DNA from: Anarhynchus alexandrinus
Lineage: Eukaryota; Chordata; Aves; Charadriiformes; Charadriidae
DNA length: 64,000 nucleotides
Direction of reading: 5' to 3'
NCBI GenBank assembly: GCA_008711295.1
Contig: VUYV01000120.1
Coordinates: forward strand, 421,989 to 485,988
The notes under the pieces were generated by a model. The model made no database searches. It was not told the DNA's origin and was given only the letters and a program-made list of their open reading frames with translations. This document shows, piece by piece, positions 39,566 through 52,060 of the stretch (positions are counted from its first letter, which is position 1; every line of letters starts with the position of its first letter). The position numbers were made by a program, and so were the translations under genes.

Positions 39566-41992
39566 CTGCAAGAAAACAAAGGGAAAATGGTTGAGATTGC
39601 CAGTAGGACTTGCCTGAAGCTCAAATGATAGGTCACAACAGTGAAATAAGCCTAGGTAGCTCTTGGGTTCAAGTAACACTTTGTTGTTGTTTTTTTTTTT
39701 TTTAAAGGAAAGAAACAACCTGAAGCAGGACCGGAACAGGCTACTCCACACCAACAAGAAGTCAAGTGGCTTTGGACAAGAAACAAAGACACTGAAACGC
39801 AAAAAGTGAGTTGAACAACAAAACCTCCACCCAACCACCAGAAATCACTAAGTACCTGACCTTCCACGTCTAAAGTCCCACTAACGTGTGCACCCTGAAG
39901 TGTCCGTATCCTGCCTGCACACCTCAGCACCCAGCTCCTGTCTTATAACATGTGAGAGCACACACATGGCACCGTTGGCTCTCAGGGATGGCAGTAACAG
40001 AACCGAGTTCAGCCCAACGGGCGACAGCCATGGTATTCGATTCAACCTGTGGAACAGGAAATGCACCAGGACTAATATTCCACCAGTACTGTATTACGGT
40101 CCAGCAGGTAAATAACTTCCCCAGGAGCTTCCTAGATACAAATTCTTCACCTTCCTCTGCGGAATGGGATCCAATTCAACACCACATGATCCAAGGGGAT
40201 GTCCAAACCCACCAGGATATGGGCTGAATGAGGCAGTGGAAATCTCCATCCATCACATTTAGCTATGTTACTCTGCCAGAAAAGTCATGGAATGACCCAG
40301 TAAGAAAGCTTTATTCCAGGATTATAATAATCCTAATGATGTTATACATTTTTAACTTGTGATTACGTATTGCAAAATGCCTATGGACCACAAATCTTTG
40401 TTTTTCAGAGAGGCATCCTGATTACATGCTTACAGATTCCTTGTGACTTCTCCCCTCCCAGCCCCCACTTCTTGGACCATGATTTCTTTGATTTCTCGTT
40501 GTACATCTGTCCCTCAAATCCTTTTCAACCTAAGCGCCATGATTAGAAAGTACTGAAATTCTACGTAACCTCTGAATTATCCACCATACATTTCTGGAAT
40601 TCTGCCCACCAGGCTGACTTTCAGCACGGGCAGACTAACTCCTTCCTACAGAGCAGACCATGCTCTGACGAACAATAGAAAGAGCACTGTATAGTATTGG
40701 CAAGTAAATAAATAAATGCAATGAAGGCTAATTTCCATCAGCCTAGCAGATGGTCTCACATAAAGGTGCTAGAGGGCTTTTCTGGTTTGGGATTTTTTTT
40801 GAGCTGTCAAGTGAGTCAGCATTTCCAGAGTGAGTGAACAGTACTTCCAATCCAAAAATCAGATATCTCACAGGGTTGGTGTTTTTTCCCTGCAGGAAAA
40901 TGATTGTCAGTGACTGGTAGGTATCAGATGTGAAACTACAAAAAATGAAGCAAGGAGGTGGAATATATAAAGGTGGTTTAGCTGCATGCACCTAACCTTA
41001 GTAAAATTAAAGTGTTCTTAATTTTTGAGACAAGATTGTCTAATCAGTTTTCAAAAATTTTTCTTTTTTCTGTGCGGATTTGTATATTTTATACTAATTA
41101 AACATGTGAGTTCTTTGAATATTGGTAATACTTTTTTTCCTAAATATGCCAGACTATTTTCCCCAGTAGCTAAGGATACAAGCTGTTCTTTTCAAGACCA
41201 AAGGGAACAACCAAATTTTGGAGATATAAGCCTCTTGATGGGAACAGAAACATGTTATGTCACATCTGCCCGATTCTGTATGGAAAAAAAAGTGTAGCTG
41301 AGATTTTCAGTGATTGAACTAGAGCAAATACTAGCTGTTTGCCTGCTGTGATACTTTTCTAAGAATATAAGCTATTTAGCACTAGTGAAGGAACCACCCT
41401 TGCATGGGCAATCAGGTCGCATCCTGTACCCTTATGTTTTGAGGGCACAGCTTTTTAGAGGGAGAGTCTCCCAAAAGTCATTCTTTCACTGGTGTCTCAG
41501 GCTGGGATGGTATGAAGACTCCTGCCTTGGGTAGCAGCACTGCGGCAATGAGCTTTGCTTCCAAAGAACCAATGCAGAGAAAATTAGACGCATTTCATGC
41601 AGAGCATCAAAAGGACAGTGACATTTGGTCACTATAGCTGTGGGCTGAGCTCAAACAAGCAGTCTAGAGAAAGAAGACATAATACCCTCTGATTCATTAA
41701 CTCTCTCAGAATGATGGTCAGATGTCATATATTGTCGAGTGTCCAGGTTGTAGATCTCCTTCTTGGATGACTTCATTAAAATTCTGAGGCACAGAACATT
41801 TCAAATTGTTTGTGGTCCTTGCCTGACTTTGCTCTATTAGGCATACACTACAGACCACAGGGAGAAGGAGCAGGCACGCCGATCACGCAGCAACATCCTT
41901 CAGTGACCTCGCACTATCTCCCATCCAAGAAAACTGACCTCCAGTTTACCAGCTGTCAGCATATACTTGCTCTCTGTACTAAATCCTTCAAG

Positions 41993-42062
41993 GAAAAAAA
42001 AACAAAAAACAAACAACCAAACAACCAAACCACTAAAAAAAAACCCAAAACCAAACCAAAAC
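41993..42062. repeat. A-rich low-complexity tract (AAAC/AACC units)
   Basis: Some 70 bases of A and C in irregular AAAC and AACC units on plus, with almost no T and no G inside. It could be the decayed poly(A) end of a retrocopy, but no source sequence is recognisable upstream. Confidence 0.8.
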
Positions 42063-43267
42063 TCCTCTAAGATTTCCCAGAAATCAATACAAATTATCCT
42101 AGCCCTTCACTGGGTATTTTTCTTTGCTTCCTAACTGGAAACAAAATCTCGAAGCTACGAGTTCTGGCCTTTACCTATTTAGCAGCAGATGTCCAGACAA
42201 CATTTATCTGCAGAATAATGTTAGCTCTCTTGCTTTATGGCTGGAGATGGGCTTGAACAACACATCAACTCTGCAGAAACACAGAGGGGCACCTAAGTGA
42301 CATATGGCTCACACCTTCACACTTGGCATGTTATCCTCTTCATAAACAAGCACATAAACTTTTAAAAAAATAAATATGACAGGGATTTTTGAACCTGAAT
42401 CAATTAGAAAAAACTGCCATATAATCATTTGAGTAAATAATAACAAATATTAGTAGGAAAGCACCCATTCTACAAAAGATGATGAAAACAGTAAGTTCCT
42501 AAGGAATTAACACAAATCTAAGGCAGTCTATTTGTTTTTTGTCCATTTTAAAATGCTGCAGTACTTGACAGAGGTGTTTAAGACAACTGCCGGCACCCTG
42601 CTAGGAGAAAGCAGGATCTTTCCTGCTATTGCATCTCTTTCACTAGCTTTTTCGCATGAAAGACCAATAAATTTATAACATTTGCTTCTAATACTGTTAT
42701 AAAAGCCTCTAGCGTGTGTGGGCTTCTTCATTTTGCAACTCTGTACAGATTTTGTTTATTACTTCTCCCCATGTTTGGTTTGCTGAGAATTTGGGGGGTT
42801 CTTTTGGTTCTGTTTTTTTTTTTGGCAAACCACTGATCTCCCCTAAGTGTGTTAAGGCATCCAGCTTCTGTCTGTTCAGGATGCCTTTATGTTGTAAACT
42901 CTCTAAGCAAATCTTATTTCTCTTTTAGCCAGTTCTACATTGTAGAGGTTGATTTCATAACTCAAAAAACCTCCAAGACAGAACTCTAATCAGAAATGGC
43001 ACAGGCAGAAAGTGAAGGGAATCTCTGAAGAAACAAAGAGACTTTTTTGTGCCATTATCACAAGAAGTGAAAGCAGTGCTTCATGTTTCCGATTCGTTGG
43101 TATTTATACCAGTCACTCTGAATAATCAACAGTACTGAGATTTGTGGAGTTCTGATGCTCTCTGCTTATGGAAAGGTCAACAGCCCTTTACAGTGCCCAG
43201 GCCATCATTGGGGCTCAGAGCTGGGTGTAACAGAGACTTTTCAATTTCAAGAGCCTACAGGGGCTGG

Positions 43268-43403
43268 CTTTCTAAAAACGAGTATTCCTGTCAGTACAAA
43301 CGAGGTTCTACACAAGCGTNCCTTTCTAAAAACGAGTATTCCTGTGCGCTGCCTGCGACAGGGCAGTACTGCAGTCAGTACAAACGAGGTTCTACACAAG
43401 CGT
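43268..43403. repeat. Imperfect direct duplication across a single-N join, differing by a 30-base insert
   Basis: Copy 1 is 43268-43319, directly followed by N at 43320. Copy 2 starts after the N (43322) and ends at 43403. The two agree base for base, except that copy 2 has 30 extra bases at 43345-43374 (starting TGCGCTGCCTGCGACAGG). The duplication abuts the assembly join exactly, as expected when two alleles of one locus that differ by an indel are laid end to end. Confidence 0.9.
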
Positions 43404-44364
43404 CACATCACAACAGACCAAAACCCTCTAGGAATGAATAGAAAGGGGAGGGGGGGGAAGTGCTTCCAACTTTCTTCTCTGCGGCAGGTTATTTTCAAGA
43501 TCTCGCTGACTCTTTCCTCATCCAGTCTGGAGTCACAAAGTCTCCCTCTAGTTGGTCAATGATTTTACATGTGTTTCCTCCCTCAATCATCACGCTTACA
43601 CTTCATTTTACATTGCCCTACATAGAAAACTGTTATTCTTTGCTTATTTTGCCAAAGCATCTGCCCAAGGTTTGTTTTTATAATGCTCAGCCAAACAGGG
43701 CCCAACCCCTGACTGAAGGCCCTTGGCACTGTTGTCAAAACAGAAGTAATGTGTTATTTATTACTTAGTATCTCCTAGGTACCTACACAAATACAGCCCA
43801 GAAAAACAGCTATTGAGTCTGAAAAGACAGAAATATCTTAATGTACCATCCAAAACATTTGGCTGAATAACCTTAATTTATACTTATCTTGCATGCTTTA
43901 AGGAATGGGGATTATATCTTCTGTATTTTAGATACCGTCTTAGGACTAATCATGTTTGGTGTCTTAATTAGTGACACATCACAAGAATTACGAGAGTGAT
44001 GATACAATTAGATAAGAAAAAGTTAAGAGGATATGATATAGAAAGCAGCAGGCTGATCATGAGATCTAGGATAACAGAAATACAGCAAAAGTCAGTAAAA
44101 CAAAGTGGAAAATAACACAACAGTAATGCAACTTCTGCGGCGAGGTGGAAGCCCCTCAACCATGCAGCCTGGGAGAAGGACTTGGATGTATCAGGCAGCC
44201 ACAGGATGACAGTGTGAAAAGGTGCCAGTGTGAAAGAGGAAAACTCAATTGACATCAGGAGAGGTTTCCAGTAGAGAGAAAGACAACAGAGACTTCAGCA
44301 GCTGTGCCGTACACAGCTGCAGTAGGGCCCCCTCCAGCACCTTGCATCTCCTCTACTCAACAAA

Positions 44365-44780
44365 GGTCATTCAAACTGGAACGGGCACAGAAAACCACTA
44401 TTGAGACAATCAATAAAAAACTTAATTTACAGGGGGAGACGAACAGCCTTGGTTTATTTAACCTAGCAAATCAACAGCTGAGAGGAGATGAAGTTACTTG
44501 CTCTAAAAACAGTAGAGAGAACAGAATAGAGAAAAACTATTTTAGTTAGAGAATAATGTTGGCACAAGAATACATGTGTATAAATTGGCTGTGAGTAAGT
44601 TTACCAAAAAAAGGTGAAAACATTCCTGGCAATTGGAGCAGTGAAATTTTGGAACAGCCTTCTACTCGCAGTAGCAGGGTGCAAAACAGTGTTAAGACCG
44701 AGTCCTACAGGAACAGCTTGCACGTTCTGATGGTTATGAGGAGCAGACTTGTCTAGAGGGCCCAGGGAGCTTCCACTGCT
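44365..44780 (+). mobile_element. Ancient, highly diverged CR1 LINE 3' region
   Basis: Plus-oriented remnant of an old CR1 subfamily. Recognisable blocks in order are a stretch like GAGACGAACAGCCTTGG...TTTAACCTAGCAAA near 44437-44468, CAGCTGAGAGGAGATGAAGT near 44474, TATAAATTGGCTGTGAGTAA near 44579, AGTGAAATTTTGGAACAGCC near 44640, and a GCAGGGTGCAAAACAGTGTT stretch near 44675. These match the older amniote CR1 type (also seen in turtles and crocodilians) rather than the young avian type with octamer tails. The boundaries are approximate. Confidence 0.75.
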
Positions 44781-44880
44781 CCTCTTCCAGTATCAGGTTC
44801 TCCCTCAACTGCATTGAGAGGAAAGAGAGTGGTAACATTTTTATGCCTATATAACTGATGCCTATAAACTTGATGCTTCT

Positions 44881-44936
44881 GTTGTAAGAACAACTTTCTC
44901 TCGAAAGAAAGTTCTCTTGTTGTAAGAAGAACTTTC
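44881..44936. repeat. Short direct repeat enclosing a palindrome
   Basis: GTTGTAAGAACAACTTTC at 44881-44898 recurs with one change at 44919-44936. Between them AACTTTCT is followed closely by AGAAAGTT, giving an 8-base-pair stem with a short loop. It lies just after the ancient CR1. No function is assigned. Confidence 0.7.
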
Positions 44937-45091
44937 CTTGGGTTACACTGAAGAAGCAGGTGCAGAGAAATGTCCAACTAATGAATACAAAGATTAAAAA
45001 GCAAAATTATGGTAGGTACCCAGGTTATTTCTGAAAGAAGAAAACTACTGTGACAAAATTAATGGATTCTGAAACCTTCAAATGCATGGGC

Positions 45092-45123
<32 letters not shown>

Positions 45124-45147
45124 ATTGGTTTTTTTTTTTTTTTTTTT
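45092..45147. repeat. T18-A12-T19 homopolymer cluster
   Basis: A run of 18 T (45092-45109) is followed directly by 12 A (45110-45121), then GAATTGG, then 19 T (45129-45147). The adjoining T and A runs are self-complementary and could fold back. Such tracts are also prone to sequencing-length error, so exact counts are uncertain. Confidence 0.9.
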
Positions 45148-45150
45148 AAT

Positions 45151-45499
45151 CCCCTTGCAATTCAACAAATTAAGGTTATTTGCTGACACAGAAAGATGCA
45201 TAATGGAATTTTCAAATGCACGGAAGACAAGATGTTTAATCAGCATTCACTTAAACAGGACCTAAATCCTTACTCCACCTAGACAACTTTCGGTACGTCA
45301 TTATATGTCTTTCTGTATCCTAGATAAACAAGATCTCTTTAAAGTTTGGTCTGTGGTGATGGTACAATAAAACTAATGATTAAAATCAATACCTTCCTTC
45401 AATAAGCCAGAATTATATTTTGATATCTATTGGACATGTCAAAATTATATTTTGGCATAGTTATTTTTCCCCTTGCAATTCAACAAATTAAGGTTATTT
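45151..45499. repeat. 31-base direct repeat flanking a 287-base segment
   Basis: A 31-mer beginning CCCCTTGCAATTCAACAAAT occurs at 45151-45181 and is repeated exactly at 45469-45499. The intervening 287 bases do not match any element I recognise. The repeat is long for a target-site duplication. A local duplication, or an insertion flanked by a long duplication, would both fit. Confidence 0.85.
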
Positions 45500-45996
45500 T
45501 TCATTACCTAAATGTAAGCGTTTTTAAAAAGGAAAACATTCAAATGAATTCTAATTTCCAAATGCAGCTTTACACAGTCCCCAAGTAAAACCTTCAGTTA
45601 GCAAATGCATCATTATTTATTCATAAAATATCACTAAGAATCTGAACAACGTGATACAACAAGCAATAGTATAACACTACAATTGCTTAAACAAGCAGGT
45701 AGTGTAGTCTTCGATGCAAAGGTCTCGTTTTTTTCTGCAAACGGGATTTCACTTTTTCCAAATTAACCTGTCATAATGATTAACCAAACAGTCAATGGAA
45801 AAGACACATCTGGAAAAATAAACATGGGACAGAAATGTCTTAAAAATTACTGAAGTAGCTAATTTCTGATTTTGAAAACATGACTAAAACTCGCCGTTTA
45901 GAGGAGTCTAGTAAGGTCACTTTTTTATTCGCTTTAGGGTAAATGAGAAGCTAACATTAAATTTTTTTTCCATGAAACTAATTTTTTAAAAATTAA

Positions 45997-45997
45997 N
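45997..45997. other. Single-N assembly join or ambiguous base
   Basis: One N in AT-rich intron, with no duplication visible around it. It may be a simple unresolved base. Confidence 0.9.
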
Positions 45998-48900
45998 TCT
46001 GCTTAAGAGAGCTGGAGGTTTTCTTAAGGTTTAACCGTCTGACAACTACTCCACTACTCCTGGAAAATAAACAGTTCTCAATCTCAACAGAAGCACCACT
46101 TGAGATTTTTACCTTTATTCATTTGATATCAACAATTTCATTTTCTCTAAGAAAAACATAGATTATAGGTGAGAGATGAACTGAAGTCTCTCATAACTGC
46201 AGAGAAGGAAACTGACAACTGGGAGAAATGGAGAGTAAGAGAAGAAAAAATGCGGCCAACCTAATGTGCAAAAAAGCATCAGAGCCGCTCACCATGTTTA
46301 AGAATCAGAGCCTGTTGACCTGCAAAAGACTCAACTATGGAGGATTTGAGTTCTACCAGATAAGATATTAATATTAATTTTTTCCTAGTAGGTCTATGAC
46401 GTGACTTGTTTGCTAAAGAGCTTCTGAATTTGTATGATGCAGACCTTATTTAGCTAAAAAATACCCCTCAGAGCTAAAAGTTTCCCTTGCAAAAACAACA
46501 GCTGTAAGAAAACTTTACAAGCATATGAAAACAAAAACGGGACTGATTTTGCTTTTAATGATGAGAGCAGGGAGACAGAGAACAGTGGAAATACTACTTG
46601 CCTGGTTTGCTGATGACCTGCTGAAGCCCAATAAGCTAGCAGCTGCAAATGTATAATCAGATATAGAGCTATAAAGATGTGGAAAAGAATGATTATTTTT
46701 TTTTTAAGTTACAATAAAAGTCCGAAAGAACTCACTACATCCAACTCCTCAGTAATTTTCCCAGTTCACTATTTTTTTTTTTTTTTTTTCAAACAAATCC
46801 CAGCCTGGTTAAGAGAGAATCAACTTTCAACCCTGGTATGCAGAAAGACATGAGAGAAACATCCCATCTTATCTAAAAAACTTGAAAATCAAGGATTATG
46901 ACCATAAAGTGTTACAAAACTTAATATGCAATGTATGCATTGCAAATCCATATGCACTGTAATTTTAGCATCACAAAACTGCCCCTTGTTACATGCTGCT
47001 TTTTCAGCCTATTTTGCATGTGTTAAGGTGGCTGCTATTTTCAAACAAATCTATCAAACTTGAAGGTTTTCCAGAGACTTGACAGTGTTATGCTATAATA
47101 ACGAAACAGGAGTGTTAGCGAGGCAAAATGAGAAGAATTTGTCATGATATATGGAAAAATAAGTAAAATTCTGCAGCTGATATTTCCCATCTGTGACAAA
47201 AATACACATTTTAAATGTATTCTATAATCAATATTTTACACTTATGCAGAGTGAAATAGCACATTATTTATATACTATGCTCTTCTATTTTCTTTTTAGC
47301 TGATGAATTTGTGCTGAAACGTGTCCATCTAATGGAAGTATGACTTTGCACAAGAAGTCACTTATTAACTCCTTTCGAAGGCATATACCACGAACAGTTC
47401 CATGTTTAGTCATTTTAAGTAACTATTTTCTGCAAGTGCGAAAAACCTGTGACATGGTGCATCAGTTCGAAATAAGCCATTCCATCAGAAAAATGATGAA
47501 TAAACATAGTTCTATGTCTGCAATGGCAGACACAGATGCATTTTAATGCAAGGATTTTGAAGGGTGTCCATATTATAGTATAAGGTTTAAAAACAACTGG
47601 ATTGGCCGCCAACAGTTACAAGTAAAGATAATTTTCCATTAAAAAATACTTTAAAAAAAAATGAAAAAGAAATTGCAATGTATATGTAATTTGTTTCCAA
47701 AATGCAGAATACAAAACTAGTCGTTTTCTCCAATAATGCAATTCTTTTGAATAATAAAATGTGTGTTTCTTCAAATACGCTCAAAATAAAACTTCCTAGC
47801 AGCTCAGTATGGATTTTTTTTCTTAAAACGAAGACAACCAGCTAATATTGCTACAGCTGATCACTCACTAAACCAAACCAACTGATGAAGAAATATGAAG
47901 CTGCGCCTGCAGCCAACATTTTTGCTGACTGCCTGTGCCAAAGCATTGCCTGTTCTACGTGTCCCTTCCTGCCTTGTCCCCCTCACTTGCCCTCCTCCAT
48001 CCCCAGCACACCCAGAAACTGAGCTGTGTGCTCTGTGTCACCGCTGAAGCAAACTCCCAACCCCGGTTTGTTATTTATTTACCCTCCCCCAGTGCTAACA
48101 TACCCCCTATGGTATCCAATTGCTTCCCCTGCTGCAAAACACTTGTTGCTAGGAGAAGACCTACTGCTTGGCAACAGATTTTTAAAACAACAACTTTGGC
48201 TTTGTTACTCGCTGAACTCTACATTGCCGGCGTGAAATAACGAACGTGCGTGGTTGTCAGTGCATCTGTGTATTCATAACCCTCTTGAAAATGACTGACC
48301 CCTTCCAACAGGGATGTGCTTGCCTTTTAGTTCGTTACTGTTCACAGCCGATAACGTAGAAAGGTTCAAAATTGAAGTTTGTTTTTTAAAATTGCTGATC
48401 GCAGCCTTCCACCAAGATGGAAGCTCTTGGGTGACTTCTTTTCCTGTTAAGACAACATGATCTTGCAACAGTCGGCTGTAATTTTGATTTACGTTTTATG
48501 TGAATGTCATATCCGCTTGTAAAAACATGGCACAACTACCACGCTATATTGCGAGAACTGATTTGACTATAGGAAGCACACTGGAAACAAATAAAACAGC
48601 TTACTGATAGAGTGAAAAAGCTAGTGACTTCAGAGATTATCTAACTTTTTATCTCCATCTGAAAATTATACTGAAGGTCTTATTTCATATGCTGTATCTA
48701 CAAACACAGTAAAAACACGATGATTCTTCCTTCAGAAGTCAGATGGCTACAGCTCTGGCAAGCACTGCATCAACATTGGTATCAGGGAATAATTAAATAC
48801 AACCTTAGTCCTCAGATAATGAATGGCCAGACCTGAATTTGGCCTATTCGTCATCCGGTGCAAACGTTTTACATTTCCTCCCAGCTGTGATACCATGACA

Positions 48901-49040
48901 CTGAAGAGCAGGTGATTCATCCCTCCATCCAGAAGGGCAGCAGCACTGTATCTCCTCTCCCCTCCCTCCCAGCACACATCACTGTTCCCACGAACGAGAA
49001 ACGAGGATTTCCCAGATGTACAGCCTCCTTCAAGTACATA

Positions 49041-49146
49041 CAGAACCACAGAATGGTCAGGGTTGGAAGGGACCTCTGGAGATCAGCTAGTCCAACCCCC
49101 CTGCCAGAGCAGGGTCACCTACAGCAGGTTGCACAGGACAGTGTCC
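49041..49146 (-). mobile_element. CR1 LINE, short 3' end fragment
   Basis: Minus-oriented CR1 end. On plus it reads CAGAACCACAGAATGGTCAG, then GGTTGGAAGGGACCTCTGGA, then a TAGTCCAACCCCCCTGCC block, and ends near CAGGTTGCACAGGACAGTGT. This is the reverse complement of the standard CR1 3' end, truncated at about 105 bases. It lies in the sense orientation relative to TTC7B. Confidence 0.95.
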
Positions 49147-51696
49147 TACAGCCGTCCCACACACCCACAATGAAACCAGGTGCTGAAGATCACAGCTACA
49201 GTCAGTAGTAGTATGAAATGGGCCCATAGTAATTTCCTTAATTCAGTATATTCTTGTATATTGTCATTCATACACTCACCCCATTTCCCCTACGTAGACG
49301 TTTTCTAGACACAAGTGCATGACCTAATTACATTATATCCACTACTGAAACCCTACCATTTTATCAGTCTGATCTGTGGCTGTATTTCCACATTGCCCGG
49401 TTTCGAAAGCAGGGCTAGGTTTACTACCGCATCATCATGCTACCTACTACCTACCTACTCCTCGGTTCTGTTTGCTACAGATGCCATTACTTTCCAAGTT
49501 TTGAGTCAAAGGGTCAGAAGTAAAGAAAATTGTATTTCTGTTACTCAGGATATAGGACTAACACAGAAGTGCTTTCAATAGCCAAAAGAGGAAAACCCCA
49601 AATCCTCCAAAAATAGTACAAGTGCAGAACAGGCTAGAGAAACAGAAAACCTCAGACCAACACTGGTGAAGCAATGAGCCTCAAAGTCATCCCACTGAGT
49701 CAATATTCAACCATTGGAGCAAAAGCTTGATTTTGCACAAGAACCGAGGATACTGGGAATCCAGTGTCCTCACTCCACTGCCTAAAGACTAGATTTCAGT
49801 TTAGTACATCTGAAGGTTCCTGGTTTTGAAAGCTTGTGCTCCATGCAAAATTATCACTAATGTCACAAAATTCATGTTCTTCTGTCCACCAGTCAACCGC
49901 TGACAGAATTAAAGAATAAAGAATAAGAAACAGCAAAGCAATGGCTTTTTAAGAAGCTGTTTTTCATTAATGACAGTTTTTCTATAAAAACACAGTGAAC
50001 ATACTGGTGGTTATATGGCTTTTGGAAATAGTAATTAGAAAAATTGATCAAATGCTCTAATGAGGAAATCAATCTAAAATCAGGGGAATAGCTTGTGTAT
50101 CAAAGAAAAATCAGAGTTGCAGATCCAGTATAGGTTCTGTGGCTAAAATTTATAATTAATAGAACTGTCAGAGTTCAAACTGAGTGCTCTGGAGATCTTT
50201 AGCTAGATTGTCACTATATTGAAGGCCAGCACTTGCAGTCCATACTTGTACACACTCAATATTACAGAAACCAGCACGCACTTGTCTGAACTTTTGAGAC
50301 TATGGAAAAGGCATCAAAAGTGAATGATACTCTTCTGAAGTACTTTTTTTGCATTTATGCATGTGCATTTCTCTCAAATATTCTGACAAATGCAGTATTA
50401 AATATTCAGAGTCAGAACTGCAGTATAAGATAAAAGATGACCAGTCCTTTCATTACTAAAATAAAACAGAAATGCAAAGATTAAAGCACATTATTCACAT
50501 TTTTCTTCCTTTTGCCCTTAGCCAAAGAGACTTTTGCATATAGAAGTATGTACATACATAAGTTATAACTATGGCTAATGTCACTGTTTCAAAAGTGTTA
50601 TGACACCACAGCAGCACATACTAGACTGGCATTGCAATAACCTCCCAGAAAAAGAGGTTATTTGTAATAAAGCATTAATAAATGTATTTTTTATAACATC
50701 CCCAGGAAACAGACCATTTCCCCTCCACCCCCAAAGCCGATGTGAACTGCCATCTGTTCCTTGGGCTCAACGCACTCCAGTGGGAAGAGCCATCTTCATG
50801 GCATTTTGCAAAAACCTCCTGGCATGAGAGGGAACGCACCCCCCTTCCTCCCCCCGAGATTCTTAAATGAAAGGCAGGAGTTGTAGGTACGCTGCTAACC
50901 TGTCCCTCTGGCAGGACAACTGCCAGCAGAGCCATCTCTAAGGGAATGCTATTTTCAGCATGAAAGGAAGCCAAACACCCTTCCCACCTATGCACCATCA
51001 GGTGGAGATCAGAAGAGCCAAACCCTCACCACTGGCTGGGAAAGGGCTTTCAGCACTTTCACAAAAATAAAACAAAACACTTCTTTGTGTACTGACTTCC
51101 CTTTCACAGAACCCGAAGAAGTTGAATGTACTGAAAACTAAGGAAAAAAGCTTTGGACAGTTAAAGAGAGAAACCCAAACAGCAGTAGTTTGGAGAAAAC
51201 ACAGTAAAAATAATTTGAAATAAAAGCTAAAAATAACATCAGTGTACCTCAACATATCAGCTTTTGCTACTACTGATCTGGAAGCAAACAGATCAATATA
51301 ACTGAAGTATCACCCACCTTTTATAATTCAACTCCATATAAGCCTATCAGGTTCTCTCACAACTATTTTGTGGATCATTGTTAATTTTTTACTTAAAACT
51401 TGCCAAAAATAACGTATTTTCAGTTTAATTAACATCAGAACAGAAGAGCCTTCTTAGGCCACTCATTTCGCTCCCTTGTTGTTATCGTCACCCTCAGCAC
51501 CGGATTTCTTGTTCCACATGATGTTTAGACTGTAAGTGCTAGAAATCCTCTTCAAATCATCTTCCCAAATTTTTCCTTAGACAGTTTGTTTACATTTGTT
51601 CCAGTGCCAATGTCACCTCATCTTATTTTGATTATGCTTATTTGTCTCATGTTTACATGGAGCGTATAGTATTATTAAACTTTCCTACTCCTCCCA

Positions 51697-51978
51697 GGAA
51701 ACACCCCAGAGACTTTCCAGCGCTACAGTTCCATCACCTCAGTGCTCACCGTGCAGAAGGACAACACTGATGTGAAGCTACAGGCCAGTTTTGTCATCTG
51801 ACCATGTGACCTGGGGATTACAAGAGAATCACAGGGCCAGCCTGGGAGGAAACCCCCAAGTGAAACCTATCCTTTAGTCCACACTGAGGCTACACTTGCC
51901 CTGTTGGCCAGCCTCAACTGGTTTTACTGGGCATGGCAGTCTCCATATTTCGGGAAAAGAAGCAACCATGGAGCATGA
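51697..51978 (+). pseudogene. Possible decayed immunoglobulin-superfamily C-domain frame
   Basis: One plus frame stays open for 93 codons except for a single TGA at 51799. Before the stop it reads YSSITSVLTVQKDNTDVKL, which resembles the E-to-F strand region of an Ig C-type domain (SIRP or antibody-constant style, ...S.L.V....DVKL.C). After the stop it reads PPSETYPLVHTEATLALLAS followed by an LNWFYW stretch, which recalls the start of a following C1 domain (PP....EATL.C....FYP). A pyrimidine-rich stretch and CAG end at 51697, like a splice acceptor. Against this, the expected cysteines are absent at both places (A and L instead). This could be a relic or chance; I cannot name a source gene. 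TTC7B is on the opposite strand. Confidence 0.22.
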
Positions 51979-52060
51979 ACACCACCACCTTCCATAAGGA
52001 AAGGAGAAATCTGTGGACTTACAAAATTAATGGTGAGACTACACTGTTGACAAGATGATG

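Noticed and set aside
39566..39838. Upstream extension of the TTC7B exon frame
   Set aside because: It is open by chance into the intron. A clear CAG acceptor at 39566-39568 matches the known exon start, and the extension has no TTC7 similarity.
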